DNA of 21,084 bases. Origin: Oscillospiraceae bacterium (lineage in GTDB: Bacteria; Bacillota; Clostridia; Oscillospirales; Oscillospiraceae). Each line of letters starts with the position of its first letter. The first letter of the stretch is position 1. Below the pieces are notes generated by a model. That model saw only the letters and a program-made list of their open reading frames with translations, did not search any database and was not told the DNA's origin. The stretch is taken from the NCBI GenBank assembly GCA_016293865.1, contig JAEDDG010000034.1, positions 1 to 21,084 of the forward strand. Reading direction: 5' to 3'. Both the position numbers and the translations under genes were made by a program. Below are positions 1-7,465 of this stretch, one piece after another.

Positions 1-101
1 ATATTTTTCAGGTTTATATTCAAAAGTTTCAAGCAGTTTTATAGCTTTCTTTTCGCCCTTTATTTGCTTACTCTTGACATCAATACTACGGTCTCCACAT
101 G
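1..101. other. Abrupt AT-rich boundary at the rlmD 3' end; possible mobile-element junction
   Basis: The stretch from about position 1 to 90 is strikingly AT-rich, whereas rlmD just inside it is GC-rich. The change falls inside the codons for the conserved C-terminal residues HVETVVLM: CAT GTG GAG ACC is GC-typical, then GTA GTA TTG ATG and the last residues SRVSK and TAA are AT-typical. Known context: the 3' end of rumA/rlmD is a used integration site for some Gram-positive prophages and conjugative elements, which rebuild the gene's end on insertion. Inference: 1-90 could be the end of such an element, with the crossover around 76-101. No recombinase is visible here, so this is a candidate only. 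Beyond the rlmD stop, one minus-strand frame stays open to the window edge, but it is too short to identify. Confidence 0.35.
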
Positions 102-1424
102 CGCGGTGCGCGGGAACATGTCCACGGCGGCGGCGCGGACGGCGCGGTAACCGCCGGCCTCAAAGCGCGAGAGATCCCTGGCCAGCGTGGCCGGGTCGCA
201 GGACACATAGACAATCCGCGCCGGGTCCATACCGGAAATGCAGTCAATGACCTCGGGTGCCAGCCCCTTCCGCGGCGGATCCACCACAACAACATCCGGT
301 CTGACGCCGCTTTCGCGGAAAAACGCAGCGGCAGCGCCTGCATCCGCGCACAGGAAACGCACATTTCTGATGCTGTTTCTTTCCGCATTCTTTTCCGCGT
401 CTGCGATAGCCTCCGGCACAATTTCCGCTCCGTACGCCAGCGCACACCGGCGGGCGAGACACAGCGTAATCGTTCCAGTACCGCAGTAAAGGTCCAGAAC
501 TGTCTCTTTGCCGGTCAGTCCCGCATAATCCAGCGCCAGATCATAAAGCCTCTGCGCCTGGGCACGGTTGACCTGATAAAACGATTTGGGCGACAGGCGG
601 AAGCGGAGGCTGCACAGCGTGTCCTCCAGTGCGTCCTGTCCCCAGAGCGTAACCATCCGGCCGCCCAGCACCGTATTGCCGCGCGTGGAATTCACATTCA
701 GGATAATCCCGGCTGTTTCCGGACATGACGCACGGATCAGTTCGCACAGTGCGTCCAGATGCTCCAGGTCCTGCCTGGCGCTGACCAGCGTCACCTGCAG
801 TCCGGCAGGCTCCTGCGCTGTCCGGCAGAATACGTGGCGCACAGCGCCGGTCCCGCTTTTTTCATCATACGCCGGGATATGATACGTATCCATCCAGTGC
901 CGCACAGCTGCCGCCGCGCGGCAGGCGCTTTCGGATTGAATCAGACAGTCCGGCGCGGAGATGACGTCATGGCTGCGTGCCCGGAAAAAACCGGTCACAG
1001 CGTCCCCGTTGATTCTGTCCACCGCATAGATGGCCTTGTTCCGGTAACGCTCCGTCTGCGCGGCGCCGAGAATGGTTTCTGTGCGTACCGCCGTGCCGGC
1101 AATACGCGCCAGCGCGTCATCCACACGCCGGCGTTTCATGCGCAGTTCCTCATCATAATCCATATGCATCAGCGCACAGCCGCCGCAGCGTCCGTAGACC
1201 GGGCAGGCCGGCGCGATCCGATGGGGCGAAGGCTTCAGGAGTTCTTCAATTTTTCCCCAGGCGGCGTTTTTCCCCACCTTCAGAATCCTGACGCGGCAGA
1301 TTTCGCCCTCTAGCGCCCGGCTGACAAAAACCACGCAGCCGCCGACCCGGCCCACGCCCATACCGTCAGACGCGTAGCCCGTGATTTCCAGCTGATGGAT
1401 CGAATTTTTTACAAGTTCGTTCAT
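60..1424 (-). CDS. rlmD: 23S rRNA (uracil-5-)-methyltransferase, RlmD/RumA family
   Basis: SAM-dependent methyltransferase expected to make 5-methyluridine in 23S rRNA. The 454-residue product has an N-terminal TRAM-like RNA-binding segment (about 5-62) and an iron-sulfur cysteine set (C74, C80, C83 in a CPVYGRCGGC context, plus C160). The SAM motif VLDLYCGTGTITL follows, then the VVVDPPRKGL loop and the nucleophile motif YVSCDP with C409. The ATG at 1424 was chosen because it has a GGAGCGG site just upstream. The longer open frame would run back through the upstream gene's terminator. The gene is separated from the FemX-like gene by that terminator, so it probably has its own promoter. The last residues after HVETVVLM are coded by AT-rich DNA unlike the rest of the gene. 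RlmD versus the paralogous RlmCD specificity cannot be decided from sequence alone. Confidence 0.9.
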   Translation of the reverse strand: MNELVKNSIHQLEITGYASDGMGVGRVGGCVVFVSRALEGEICRVRILKVGKNAAWGKIEELLKPSPHRIAPACPVYGRCGGCALMHMDYDEELRMKRRRVDDALARIAGTAVRTETILGAAQTERYRNKAIYAVDRINGDAVTGFFRARSHDVISAPDCLIQSESACRAAAAVRHWMDTYHIPAYDEKSGTGAVRHVFCRTAQEPAGLQVTLVSARQDLEHLDALCELIRASCPETAGIILNVNSTRGNTVLGGRMVTLWGQDALEDTLCSLRFRLSPKSFYQVNRAQAQRLYDLALDYAGLTGKETVLDLYCGTGTITLCLARRCALAYGAEIVPEAIADAEKNAERNSIRNVRFLCADAGAAAAFFRESGVRPDVVVVDPPRKGLAPEVIDCISGMDPARIVYVSCDPATLARDLSRFEAGGYRAVRAAAVDMFPRTAHVETVVLMSRVSK

Positions 1425-1442
1425 TGTCCCGCTCCAATAAAT

Positions 1443-1477
1443 AAAAAAGGCCAGGCGCCGGATGGCGAAGCCTGGCC
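1443..1477 (-). terminator. Rho-independent terminator of the FemX-like gene
   Basis: Perfect 8-bp stem GGCCAGGC (1449-1456) with GCCTGGCC (1470-1477) around a short loop. On the minus strand it is followed by a run of six T (1443-1448) and then an AT-rich tail. It lies 45 bp downstream of the FemX-like stop codon and just upstream of the rlmD ribosome binding site. Confidence 0.85.
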
Positions 1478-1522
1478 CTGCAGTCACAGTATACCGGTTC
1501 CGGCGGACAGCGTCAACCGCTT

Positions 1523-2608
1523 TCAGCAGTTCCGGCCGCCGGGCGTGCGGAAAAGACGGCAGACTGCCCGCGCGGCAGCTCCGCATCGCCGGGCAGCGGG
1601 AATCGCCCTGCGCATCAGCCAATCCGCCGCCGGATTCAATATACAGTCATACTCGCCCACAAACCGGGTCAGGCTGCCGTTCCAGCCGCTTTTGAATCTC
1701 CACAGGCCGTAAAGCGGGCTGTCCGGATTCATATTCCCGGAGACGCCCCGGAAATCATAAATCCGGCTGCCGGATTCCACTGCCCAGAGAATCATCTGCC
1801 ACTGCAGAAGGTAGTTCGGCATCATCTCCCGGTGCTGTCCGGACGACGCGCCGTAGGAATACCATGTTTTGTCGCCGTACTGCAGCGCAATCGCGCCGGC
1901 CAGCGCAGTATCTCCCGTATAAGCCATATACAGCCGCGCATGCGGCCCCAGCGCATGAAGCATATTCCGGAAGTACGCCTTTGGACGGATCACGAAATGA
2001 TCCCGGCGTCCGGTCTCCTCCATAAGCGCGTAAAAATCATCCAGCGCCTCATCTGCGGTACAGACGCGCACCGCAACGCCCCGGCGCCGGGCAAGCCGGA
2101 TATTATAGCGCGTTTTGGCTTTAAGCGCCGCGAAAAGCTCCTCCGCTGTTTTCCCGTCTGTATCCAGCCGCACAACGTACTGCGGCTGAATCAGGCCGAA
2201 ATCCTTCTCCTCCGGCAGCAGGCGGAACCCGGCAGACGTCATGGCTTCATGCAGAAACGCCGCTTTTTCCGCCGGCACGCCGGGATCCATCTTTACTGTA
2301 CATGCCCGGGCTTTTTTTGCTGCCTGCAGCACACCGGCCAGCAGCTCCCGCAAAGTCTGCACGTCGTCTGCAGCGCACACCGGTCCCCGCGGCACATAGA
2401 CAACGCTCCACGGCGCCGCAGGCAGACGGCGGATCAGCAGTGACGCCGCGCCGCGGATGCTGCCGTCATCATTCCCGGCAGCGACGCCCAGCCAGCGCCA
2501 GTTCTGCTTGACGCCTGCCCAGAGGTGCGACTGAAAAAGATGTCCTTCCGGCCGGGCGGCGATAAAGGCCTCATAAGCCTCATCATATCTGTCAATATAC
2601 CGAATCAT
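1523..2608 (-). CDS. FemAB/FemX-family peptidoglycan aminoacyltransferase
   Basis: Predicted cytoplasmic enzyme (361 residues, no signal peptide) of the FemABX family. These use aminoacyl-tRNA to add amino acids to the lipid II stem peptide and so build the interpeptide bridge. Visible family features are the N-terminal HLFQSHLWAGVKQNWRW block, the PRGPV strand, the KAKTRYNIRLARRRGV region, and the C-terminal YDFRGVSG...PLYGLWRFKSGWNG signature of the second GNAT-like fold. The start is the ATG at 2608, about 10-13 bases behind AGGAGGGGG; the TTG further upstream lies before this site. Only one copy is present and no tRNA or other cell-wall gene is next to it, so the amino acid transferred is unknown. 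A terminator follows directly. Confidence 0.85.
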   Translation of the reverse strand: MIRYIDRYDEAYEAFIAARPEGHLFQSHLWAGVKQNWRWLGVAAGNDDGSIRGAASLLIRRLPAAPWSVVYVPRGPVCAADDVQTLRELLAGVLQAAKKARACTVKMDPGVPAEKAAFLHEAMTSAGFRLLPEEKDFGLIQPQYVVRLDTDGKTAEELFAALKAKTRYNIRLARRRGVAVRVCTADEALDDFYALMEETGRRDHFVIRPKAYFRNMLHALGPHARLYMAYTGDTALAGAIALQYGDKTWYSYGASSGQHREMMPNYLLQWQMILWAVESGSRIYDFRGVSGNMNPDSPLYGLWRFKSGWNGSLTRFVGEYDCILNPAADWLMRRAIPAARRCGAAARAVCRLFRTPGGRNC

Positions 2609-2679
2609 TTCAAATGATCCCCCTCCTTGAAGTTGCAAGGCACAGGGTACCTGTCCGGGGAATCATTCAGGCATAAATT

Positions 2680-2716
2680 CCGGCTCAAAACGGCATCAGA
2701 TTCCGTCCGGAGCCGG
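2680..2716 (-). other. Weak stem-loop between the response regulator and FemX-like genes
   Basis: CCGGCTC (2680-2686) pairs with GAGCCGG (2710-2716) over a 23-base loop. No clear T-run follows on the minus strand, so termination would be weak. The 116-base gap holds nothing else I can support, and FemX may be partly co-transcribed with the two-component genes. Confidence 0.25.
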
Positions 2717-2724
2717 TATCAGTT

Positions 2725-3510
2725 TCAGCACTCGCGGTAATTCTTCGGTGCGCTGCCGGTCACCTTTTTGAAAACATTGCTGAAATAGAAGCTGTCGTCA
2801 AACCCGACTTTTTCTGCAATCTCATAGATTTTCAGATTGGTGCTTTTCAAAAGAAGCTTTGCATGCTCAACGCGCACAAAATTGATGTATTCGCTGACCG
2901 CCATTCCCGTGGACGCCTTGAACAGCTGGCCGAAATAATTGCGGCTCATATCCAGGCTCTGCGCAATCTCGCCGACGCTGATGTCGCGCATGTAGCTGCG
3001 CTCAATATACGTCATGGCTGCGCTGACAATTTTGCGCACGCGCGCATCGTCAGGTGCAAGTTCCTGCTCCGGCTGCCCGGCGTCCGCAGGCGCAGGGACG
3101 GCGCTGAACGGTTCGGCAGGCGCCGGTTCCGGGCTGGACGCCGCCCTGTCCCGCAGAAGAACGATCATCTGATAGATCTCGTCCCGGAGCATCGGCTTGA
3201 GCATATATTTCATCACGCCGTAATTGATCGCCCGCTGGGCATACTCAAACCGGTCATAGCCGCTGAGCACCACCACCGGCAGGTCGCTGTGCAGTTCTTC
3301 CCTGCAGATCCGCAGCAGCTCCAGTCCGTCAATCACCGGCATACAGATATCTATGATCATTCCGTCCGGGCGGTCCCGGCGGAAGATATCCAGCGCTTCT
3401 GCTCCGTTTGCAGCGGCAGTGGCACGCACACCTTCCACCTCGCCGGCAACCTGCAGAAGCGTATTGCGGATGACCCACTCATCATCACAAATCAGAATGT
3501 GACTTTTCAT
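2725..3510 (-). CDS. Response regulator, receiver + AraC-type DNA-binding domain (YesN-like)
   Basis: Transcription factor of 261 residues, partner of the histidine kinase whose gene overlaps its start by 26 bp. The receiver domain spans about 1-118, with acidic pair D10/D11, phospho-acceptor D54, S83 and the K105-P106 switch. A proline/alanine-rich linker (about 124-155) leads to a two-helix-turn-helix AraC domain (about 160-261) with the expected DISVGEIAQSLDMSRNYF and IAEKVGFDDSFYFSNVFKK motifs. Two adjacent ATG codons (3513 and 3510) follow AGGAG; the second has the better 7-base spacing. By analogy with YesMN-type pairs it should activate genes for carbohydrate uptake, and the ABC operon just upstream is the obvious target. 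That link is inferred from position. Confidence 0.92.
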   Translation of the reverse strand: MKSHILICDDEWVIRNTLLQVAGEVEGVRATAAANGAEALDIFRRDRPDGMIIDICMPVIDGLELLRICREELHSDLPVVVLSGYDRFEYAQRAINYGVMKYMLKPMLRDEIYQMIVLLRDRAASSPEPAPAEPFSAVPAPADAGQPEQELAPDDARVRKIVSAAMTYIERSYMRDISVGEIAQSLDMSRNYFGQLFKASTGMAVSEYINFVRVEHAKLLLKSTNLKIYEIAEKVGFDDSFYFSNVFKKVTGSAPKNYREC

Positions 3511-5260
3511 CATTTTTCTCCTGACGCCGGACAACCGCCACGGCCACAGTTTCTCTCCCTTCCTTTTCCAGAAATACGCCGCAGTCCTGCCCGCAGGCGA
3601 TGCGGATCCGCTCGTTCACATTTCTGAGTCCTATGCCGTGCGTTCCATCCGGCGTCTGCGGCATGCGGATATACCGGTTGATTTCAAAAATCTCGTCTTC
3701 CGTAATTCCGTCTCCCGTGTCGCGCACTTCAAAACGGATAAACTCCCCATCCGCCTGCGCGGTGATCCGGATATGCTCCGTTTTGGCGCTGCTGCGGATT
3801 CCATGGTACAGCGCATTTTCTGCCAGCGGCTGCAGAATCAGCTTGATGACCAGGCACTGGCTGATCTCCGGATCCACATCAATCGAGTAATCGAACTGAT
3901 CCCTGTACCGGATTTTCTGAATCTCCAGGTAACAGCGCACATGCTCCAGCTCCTGCTGAACGGTGATCATTTCCTGCCCGCGGCTGATGCTGATCCTGAA
4001 CAGGCCGGACAGCGCCGCCGCAACGGCGTCCACTTCCTCCCTGCAGCCCATATCATTCAGATAAATGATGGTGGAAAGCGTATTGTACAGGAAATGCGGA
4101 TTGATCTGCACCGTCAGCGCCATATACTCCGCCTGCCGCTGTTTCTCCTTGGCCTCCAGCATCTCATTGATTGAATCATTCAGACGGACAGTCATCGCGT
4201 TGAAGCTGCGGACCAGCTGGCCGATTTCATCCTGATACCGCGGTTCAAAGGCCGGGTCAAGGTTGTCTCCGGACATATCGTTCATTCTGGATGCCAGCTT
4301 TTTCAGCGGATCCGTAATCGACGCTGAAATAATGATCGCCAGCAGCACGCCGCCGCACGCACACAGAAGCGTCATTGCGACGGCAATGGCGACAACGGAA
4401 GTCCCCGACGAGAGCACCGTATTCCTCTCAACCGCCGCGATATACTGCCACCGTCCGTCCGCGCTGTTGAAATAGACCACATACTGCTTCTGCCCGTTCA
4501 CTCTGCAGGTTTCACTGCCGTCCCCTTCCCTGGGGACCGGCACATTCAGCACCTCCTGCATATTTTTCGCGCAGAGCGTATGATCCCAGGCGGAGATCAC
4601 AGAATCATTCTGATTGACAATCAGAATTTCACCGGCTGCATCTGCATACAGCCTGGTGATTCTCTCCAGGCTTTCCTGGGAATAATTAACCACAACCGTA
4701 CCGATATATTCCTCATTCTCGTAATCAAAAATGGCATGAATATACGGTATGACAAGCTCGCCGCTGAGCGTATAGGGCGCTGCCCATATGCCCATATGAC
4801 TGGCCGGAATATGTCCGCCGCAGTCCTGCAGCATCTGGCGGACGCCCCTGCTGTCGGGAGACGTGTAATTTGAATAGCAGTTTTCTTCCGCGTCAAAAAC
4901 ATAAACCGAGTGCAGCACCGACGTATAGTCATACCCGTAAAGTATTTTCTGCAGGGCAAATTCCGCAGTCAGGTATGCGCTTTCCTGACCGGAGTGCTGC
5001 AGGATCTTCTGGACCTCACGGTTGCTGCTGATCCGGATTGCGCACAGTTCGGCAGTGCGCATTTCCTCCTGAACAGACTCGCTGATCAGATGAAGATCTG
5101 TCAGCAGCATGCTGGAATACCGGTCATAGGCGGCATCCACGGACATCCGGAAATTCAGAAAGCCCAGAACTGTCGTAGGCAGCAGCGTGATGAACAGAAA
5201 CCAGAACTTCAGCTTGCTCCCGATGCGCATATTGTGATAATACTGCACAATTTTTTTCAT
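3485..5260 (-). CDS. Sensor histidine kinase, YesM-like (HAMP + His_kinase + HATPase_c)
   Basis: Membrane sensor of 591 residues. Transmembrane segment 1 (about 18-37) and segment 2 (about 288-313) enclose an extracellular sensing region of roughly 240 residues, likely a Cache-type fold. The HAMP domain starts at ITDPLKKLASRM (about 316). The phospho-accepting histidine is H389 in QINPHFLYNTL, typical of the YesM/LytS-type kinases. The ATP-binding N-box is LAENALYHG (N482), with G-boxes DTGDGI (about 515) and HGIGLRNV (about 541). The ATG at 5260 was chosen for the AGGATGGG site four bases away. The gene overlaps the response regulator by 26 bp, so the two are translationally coupled, and it sits behind the ABC operon terminator. 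The ligand is unknown; a sugar or its binding protein is likely. Confidence 0.92.
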   Translation of the reverse strand: MKKIVQYYHNMRIGSKLKFWFLFITLLPTTVLGFLNFRMSVDAAYDRYSSMLLTDLHLISESVQEEMRTAELCAIRISSNREVQKILQHSGQESAYLTAEFALQKILYGYDYTSVLHSVYVFDAEENCYSNYTSPDSRGVRQMLQDCGGHIPASHMGIWAAPYTLSGELVIPYIHAIFDYENEEYIGTVVVNYSQESLERITRLYADAAGEILIVNQNDSVISAWDHTLCAKNMQEVLNVPVPREGDGSETCRVNGQKQYVVYFNSADGRWQYIAAVERNTVLSSGTSVVAIAVAMTLLCACGGVLLAIIISASITDPLKKLASRMNDMSGDNLDPAFEPRYQDEIGQLVRSFNAMTVRLNDSINEMLEAKEKQRQAEYMALTVQINPHFLYNTLSTIIYLNDMGCREEVDAVAAALSGLFRISISRGQEMITVQQELEHVRCYLEIQKIRYRDQFDYSIDVDPEISQCLVIKLILQPLAENALYHGIRSSAKTEHIRITAQADGEFIRFEVRDTGDGITEDEIFEINRYIRMPQTPDGTHGIGLRNVNERIRIACGQDCGVFLEKEGRETVAVAVVRRQEKNDEKSHSDL

Positions 5261-5285
5261 TTTCCCATCCTGTCCATACACGCCG

Positions 5286-5316
5286 AAAAGGCTAAGAGCA
5301 ACCCCTTAGCCTTTTT
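5286..5316 (-). terminator. Terminator after the sugar ABC operon
   Basis: A long perfect stem, AAAAGGCTAAG (5286-5296) with CTTAGCCTTTT (5305-5315), closes an 8-base loop. On the minus strand it ends in TTTTCGG, a short T-run. It lies 43 bp after the stop of the substrate-binding protein gene and before the kinase gene, so it likely sets transporter and sensor transcript levels apart. Confidence 0.7.
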
Positions 5317-5358
5317 CCGGCAACTGCTTACTGTTCTCTGCCCAAAGCAGGTATAATC

Positions 5359-6327
5359 TCAGCGCATTTCAATAATGGATTTCCAGTCAACCTTGTCATT
5401 GAGCGTGTCATGGTCCACAACAATGTACTCATAGGTGACTTCCTTCTCAATTTCCTTGCCTTCACAATAATTCTTGGCCACTTCGATCAGCTTTGCATGA
5501 TCGCTGGGAACGCCCAGCATGAACGCCTTCAGAATGTCATCGCCGGCATCCAGCTTCTCAAGGCCTTCCTTGCTCCACGCCACGCAGGTGACGATCGTAT
5601 CCGCTTTGGCCGCCTCGATTGCAGCCGCTGCACCGGCGCCCGCTTCATAGTTGATGGCAAAGACAACGTCAATGTCGTTGCTGTTGGCAGTCAGGATGTT
5701 CTCCATCACAGACATGCCCTCCGTTCTGGAGCCCATGCAGTTCTGCCGTGCCACGACCTCCACGCCGTCGAGCTTGGTCACCGCATCAGCAAAGCCATCT
5801 GCACGCTGGCCGCAGACGATCGGAGACGGGGGATAATCCAGAATGGCAACTTTTGCCTTGCCGCCGAGGTTCTCCTGAATGTAATTGGCCGCCCATTCGC
5901 CGGTCTTCACGCCGTCGGCATAGAAATCGCAGGTTGTGTAGGCCGTGACATCCGTCACATCGTCCAGAATGCCGTCATAGGTAAAGATGGGAATGCCGGC
6001 CTCCTTGGCAGCTGCGACGCAGGCCGCAGAGCCTGCCGGATCGCACGGAGAAATAATGATTGCGTCAACACCGTTGGAAATAAAGTCCTCAACCTGCTGA
6101 ATCTGCTTGGACAAATCCGTGTTTGCGTCCTGGATATCCAACTTTACGCCGAGGCGGTCCGCTTCGCGCTTCATGCAGTTTTCAATATCCACATAATACT
6201 CGTCAGACCGGTAATACAGGGAAACGCCGAAAACCAACTGATCATCTTCTTTTTCGCCCGATGCACAGCCGGCGCAGAGCGCGGCAATCATCAGTACAGC
6301 GAGCAGCAGGGACAACGCTTTTTTCAT
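5359..6327 (-). CDS. Sugar ABC transporter substrate-binding lipoprotein (RbsB-like, Peripla_BP_4)
   Basis: Extracellular binding protein of 322 residues anchored by lipid. The signal peptide MKKALSLLLAVLMIAAL leads to a lipobox-type CAGC with C21 as the lipidated residue. The mature part opens with FGVSLYYRSDEYY and has the class hallmarks DANTDLSKQIQQVEDFI, DAIIISPCD and GIPIFTYDG of ribose/galactose/inositol-type type-I binding proteins. The ATG at 6327 has a 7-base spacing to GGAG; the ATG two codons upstream is too close. It is the last gene of the operon, 47 bp after the dehydrogenase gene, while in most Rbs/Mgl-type operons the binding protein is first or second. The exact sugar cannot be read from sequence; a pentose, hexose or cyclitol are all possible. 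Confidence 0.9.
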   Translation of the reverse strand: MKKALSLLLAVLMIAALCAGCASGEKEDDQLVFGVSLYYRSDEYYVDIENCMKREADRLGVKLDIQDANTDLSKQIQQVEDFISNGVDAIIISPCDPAGSAACVAAAKEAGIPIFTYDGILDDVTDVTAYTTCDFYADGVKTGEWAANYIQENLGGKAKVAILDYPPSPIVCGQRADGFADAVTKLDGVEVVARQNCMGSRTEGMSVMENILTANSNDIDVVFAINYEAGAGAAAAIEAAKADTIVTCVAWSKEGLEKLDAGDDILKAFMLGVPSDHAKLIEVAKNYCEGKEIEKEVTYEYIVVDHDTLNDKVDWKSIIEMR

Positions 6328-6374
6328 AATCATTCTCCTTTTATTATATTTTAAGATACCGAAATATGAAAGCA

Positions 6375-7451
6375 CTACTTTTTCTCCGGCAGACGACCAA
6401 GCCCCGGAACATCCCAGGGATCATCCAGGCCCAGGCCGCGCAGATCAGCCACAACGTCCTTCTTCTCCGCCTCGTACATACGCCAGATCACCCGGTGCCC
6501 CTGCAGCGTGGTCTGGCCGCTGGTCAGCGGCTGTTTGTCCTCCAGTATACAGTCGGCAAAGTGCCCCAGCTCGTATACCGGCAGGTGGCTGGTGGGCGCA
6601 CACTCGAATATCAGGATTTCCTGGTCGGACTTCTCGAAATATTTCGTCAGGTTCTCCGTTTTGTGCAGATACATTTTTCCTTCGTTCAGGCAGCACTCCA
6701 CCATTCCGTCGGCAAAAAATGCATGAATGGCATAGCTGTGACGCGTTCCCTTCGCGCCCCAGGTGCCGAAATGGTAGGCCGTGCGGCCGCCCTCAAATTC
6801 AAAGATGGCGTTGCTGGTGCCTTCCATCTCCATCCACGGCGTACACAGGTTGGTGCCCATATGTGCGCCTTTCAGCGGCTCGCCCATATACCACAGCAGA
6901 AGATCCACATAATGGCAGCCGTGGCTGAAGAACTGGCCGCCGCCCAGCCGGGCAGCCGACGTTGTCCACTCGTCCTCATAATACGTATACTGCTCTGTCC
7001 AGATGGACATATGGAACAGCTCGCCGTATGTCTTCGCGTCGATGATCTCCTTGAGCTTCTCCACCATGGGATGATAGCGCATGATGTAGGCCACCATAAG
7101 CTTGACGTTGTTTTTCTCTGCGCAGCGAATCAGGTCCATACATTCCTGCTCGGAGAGAGCCAGCGGCTTTTCCATCAGGACATGCTTCCCGTGGTTCATG
7201 CAGTCCATGCCGATGGGGTGATGCAGATCATGGGGCAGCGCCAGAAGAAACGCGTCCGCCACGTCAAAAAGGTCTCTGTAATCCTCCACAGCGCGGGATA
7301 CGCCCAGCATCTCCGCCATTTTCTGAGCGCGCTCGATAATGATGTCGCAGCAGCCCACAACCTCAATCTTATCTTTGAGATCTTTAAACGCCTTTTCATG
7401 GACGTCGGAAATAAAGCCGCATCCGACAATCGCAAGCTTGACTTTTTTCAC
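6375..7451 (-). CDS. Gfo/Idh/MocA-family NAD(P)-dependent oxidoreductase
   Basis: Cytoplasmic dehydrogenase of 358 residues, predicted to oxidise the hydroxyl of a sugar, sugar acid or inositol. It begins with a Rossmann nucleotide-binding loop (VGCGFIS, 9-15). The family EKP motif is at 94-96 (VLMEKPLALS), and a GGG...HGCHYVDLLLW substrate-site block falls near 170-187. The start is the GTG at 7451, eight bases from GGAAG. It lies in the transport operon, 14 bp after the ATPase gene and before the binding-protein gene. This suggests that its substrate is the imported compound, with inositol-type and hexose substrates both plausible. That assignment is inference from context. Confidence 0.88.
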   Translation of the reverse strand: MKKVKLAIVGCGFISDVHEKAFKDLKDKIEVVGCCDIIIERAQKMAEMLGVSRAVEDYRDLFDVADAFLLALPHDLHHPIGMDCMNHGKHVLMEKPLALSEQECMDLIRCAEKNNVKLMVAYIMRYHPMVEKLKEIIDAKTYGELFHMSIWTEQYTYYEDEWTTSAARLGGGQFFSHGCHYVDLLLWYMGEPLKGAHMGTNLCTPWMEMEGTSNAIFEFEGGRTAYHFGTWGAKGTRHSYAIHAFFADGMVECCLNEGKMYLHKTENLTKYFEKSDQEILIFECAPTSHLPVYELGHFADCILEDKQPLTSGQTTLQGHRVIWRMYEAEKKDVVADLRGLGLDDPWDVPGLGRLPEKK

Positions 7452-7465
7452 CCGGACACTTCCTT

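Noticed and set aside
1425..1622. N-terminal extension of RlmD by 66 residues
   Set aside because: It would run through the FemX terminator and overlap the FemX coding end, and the ATG at 1424 has a good ribosome binding site followed directly by the TRAM-like start.
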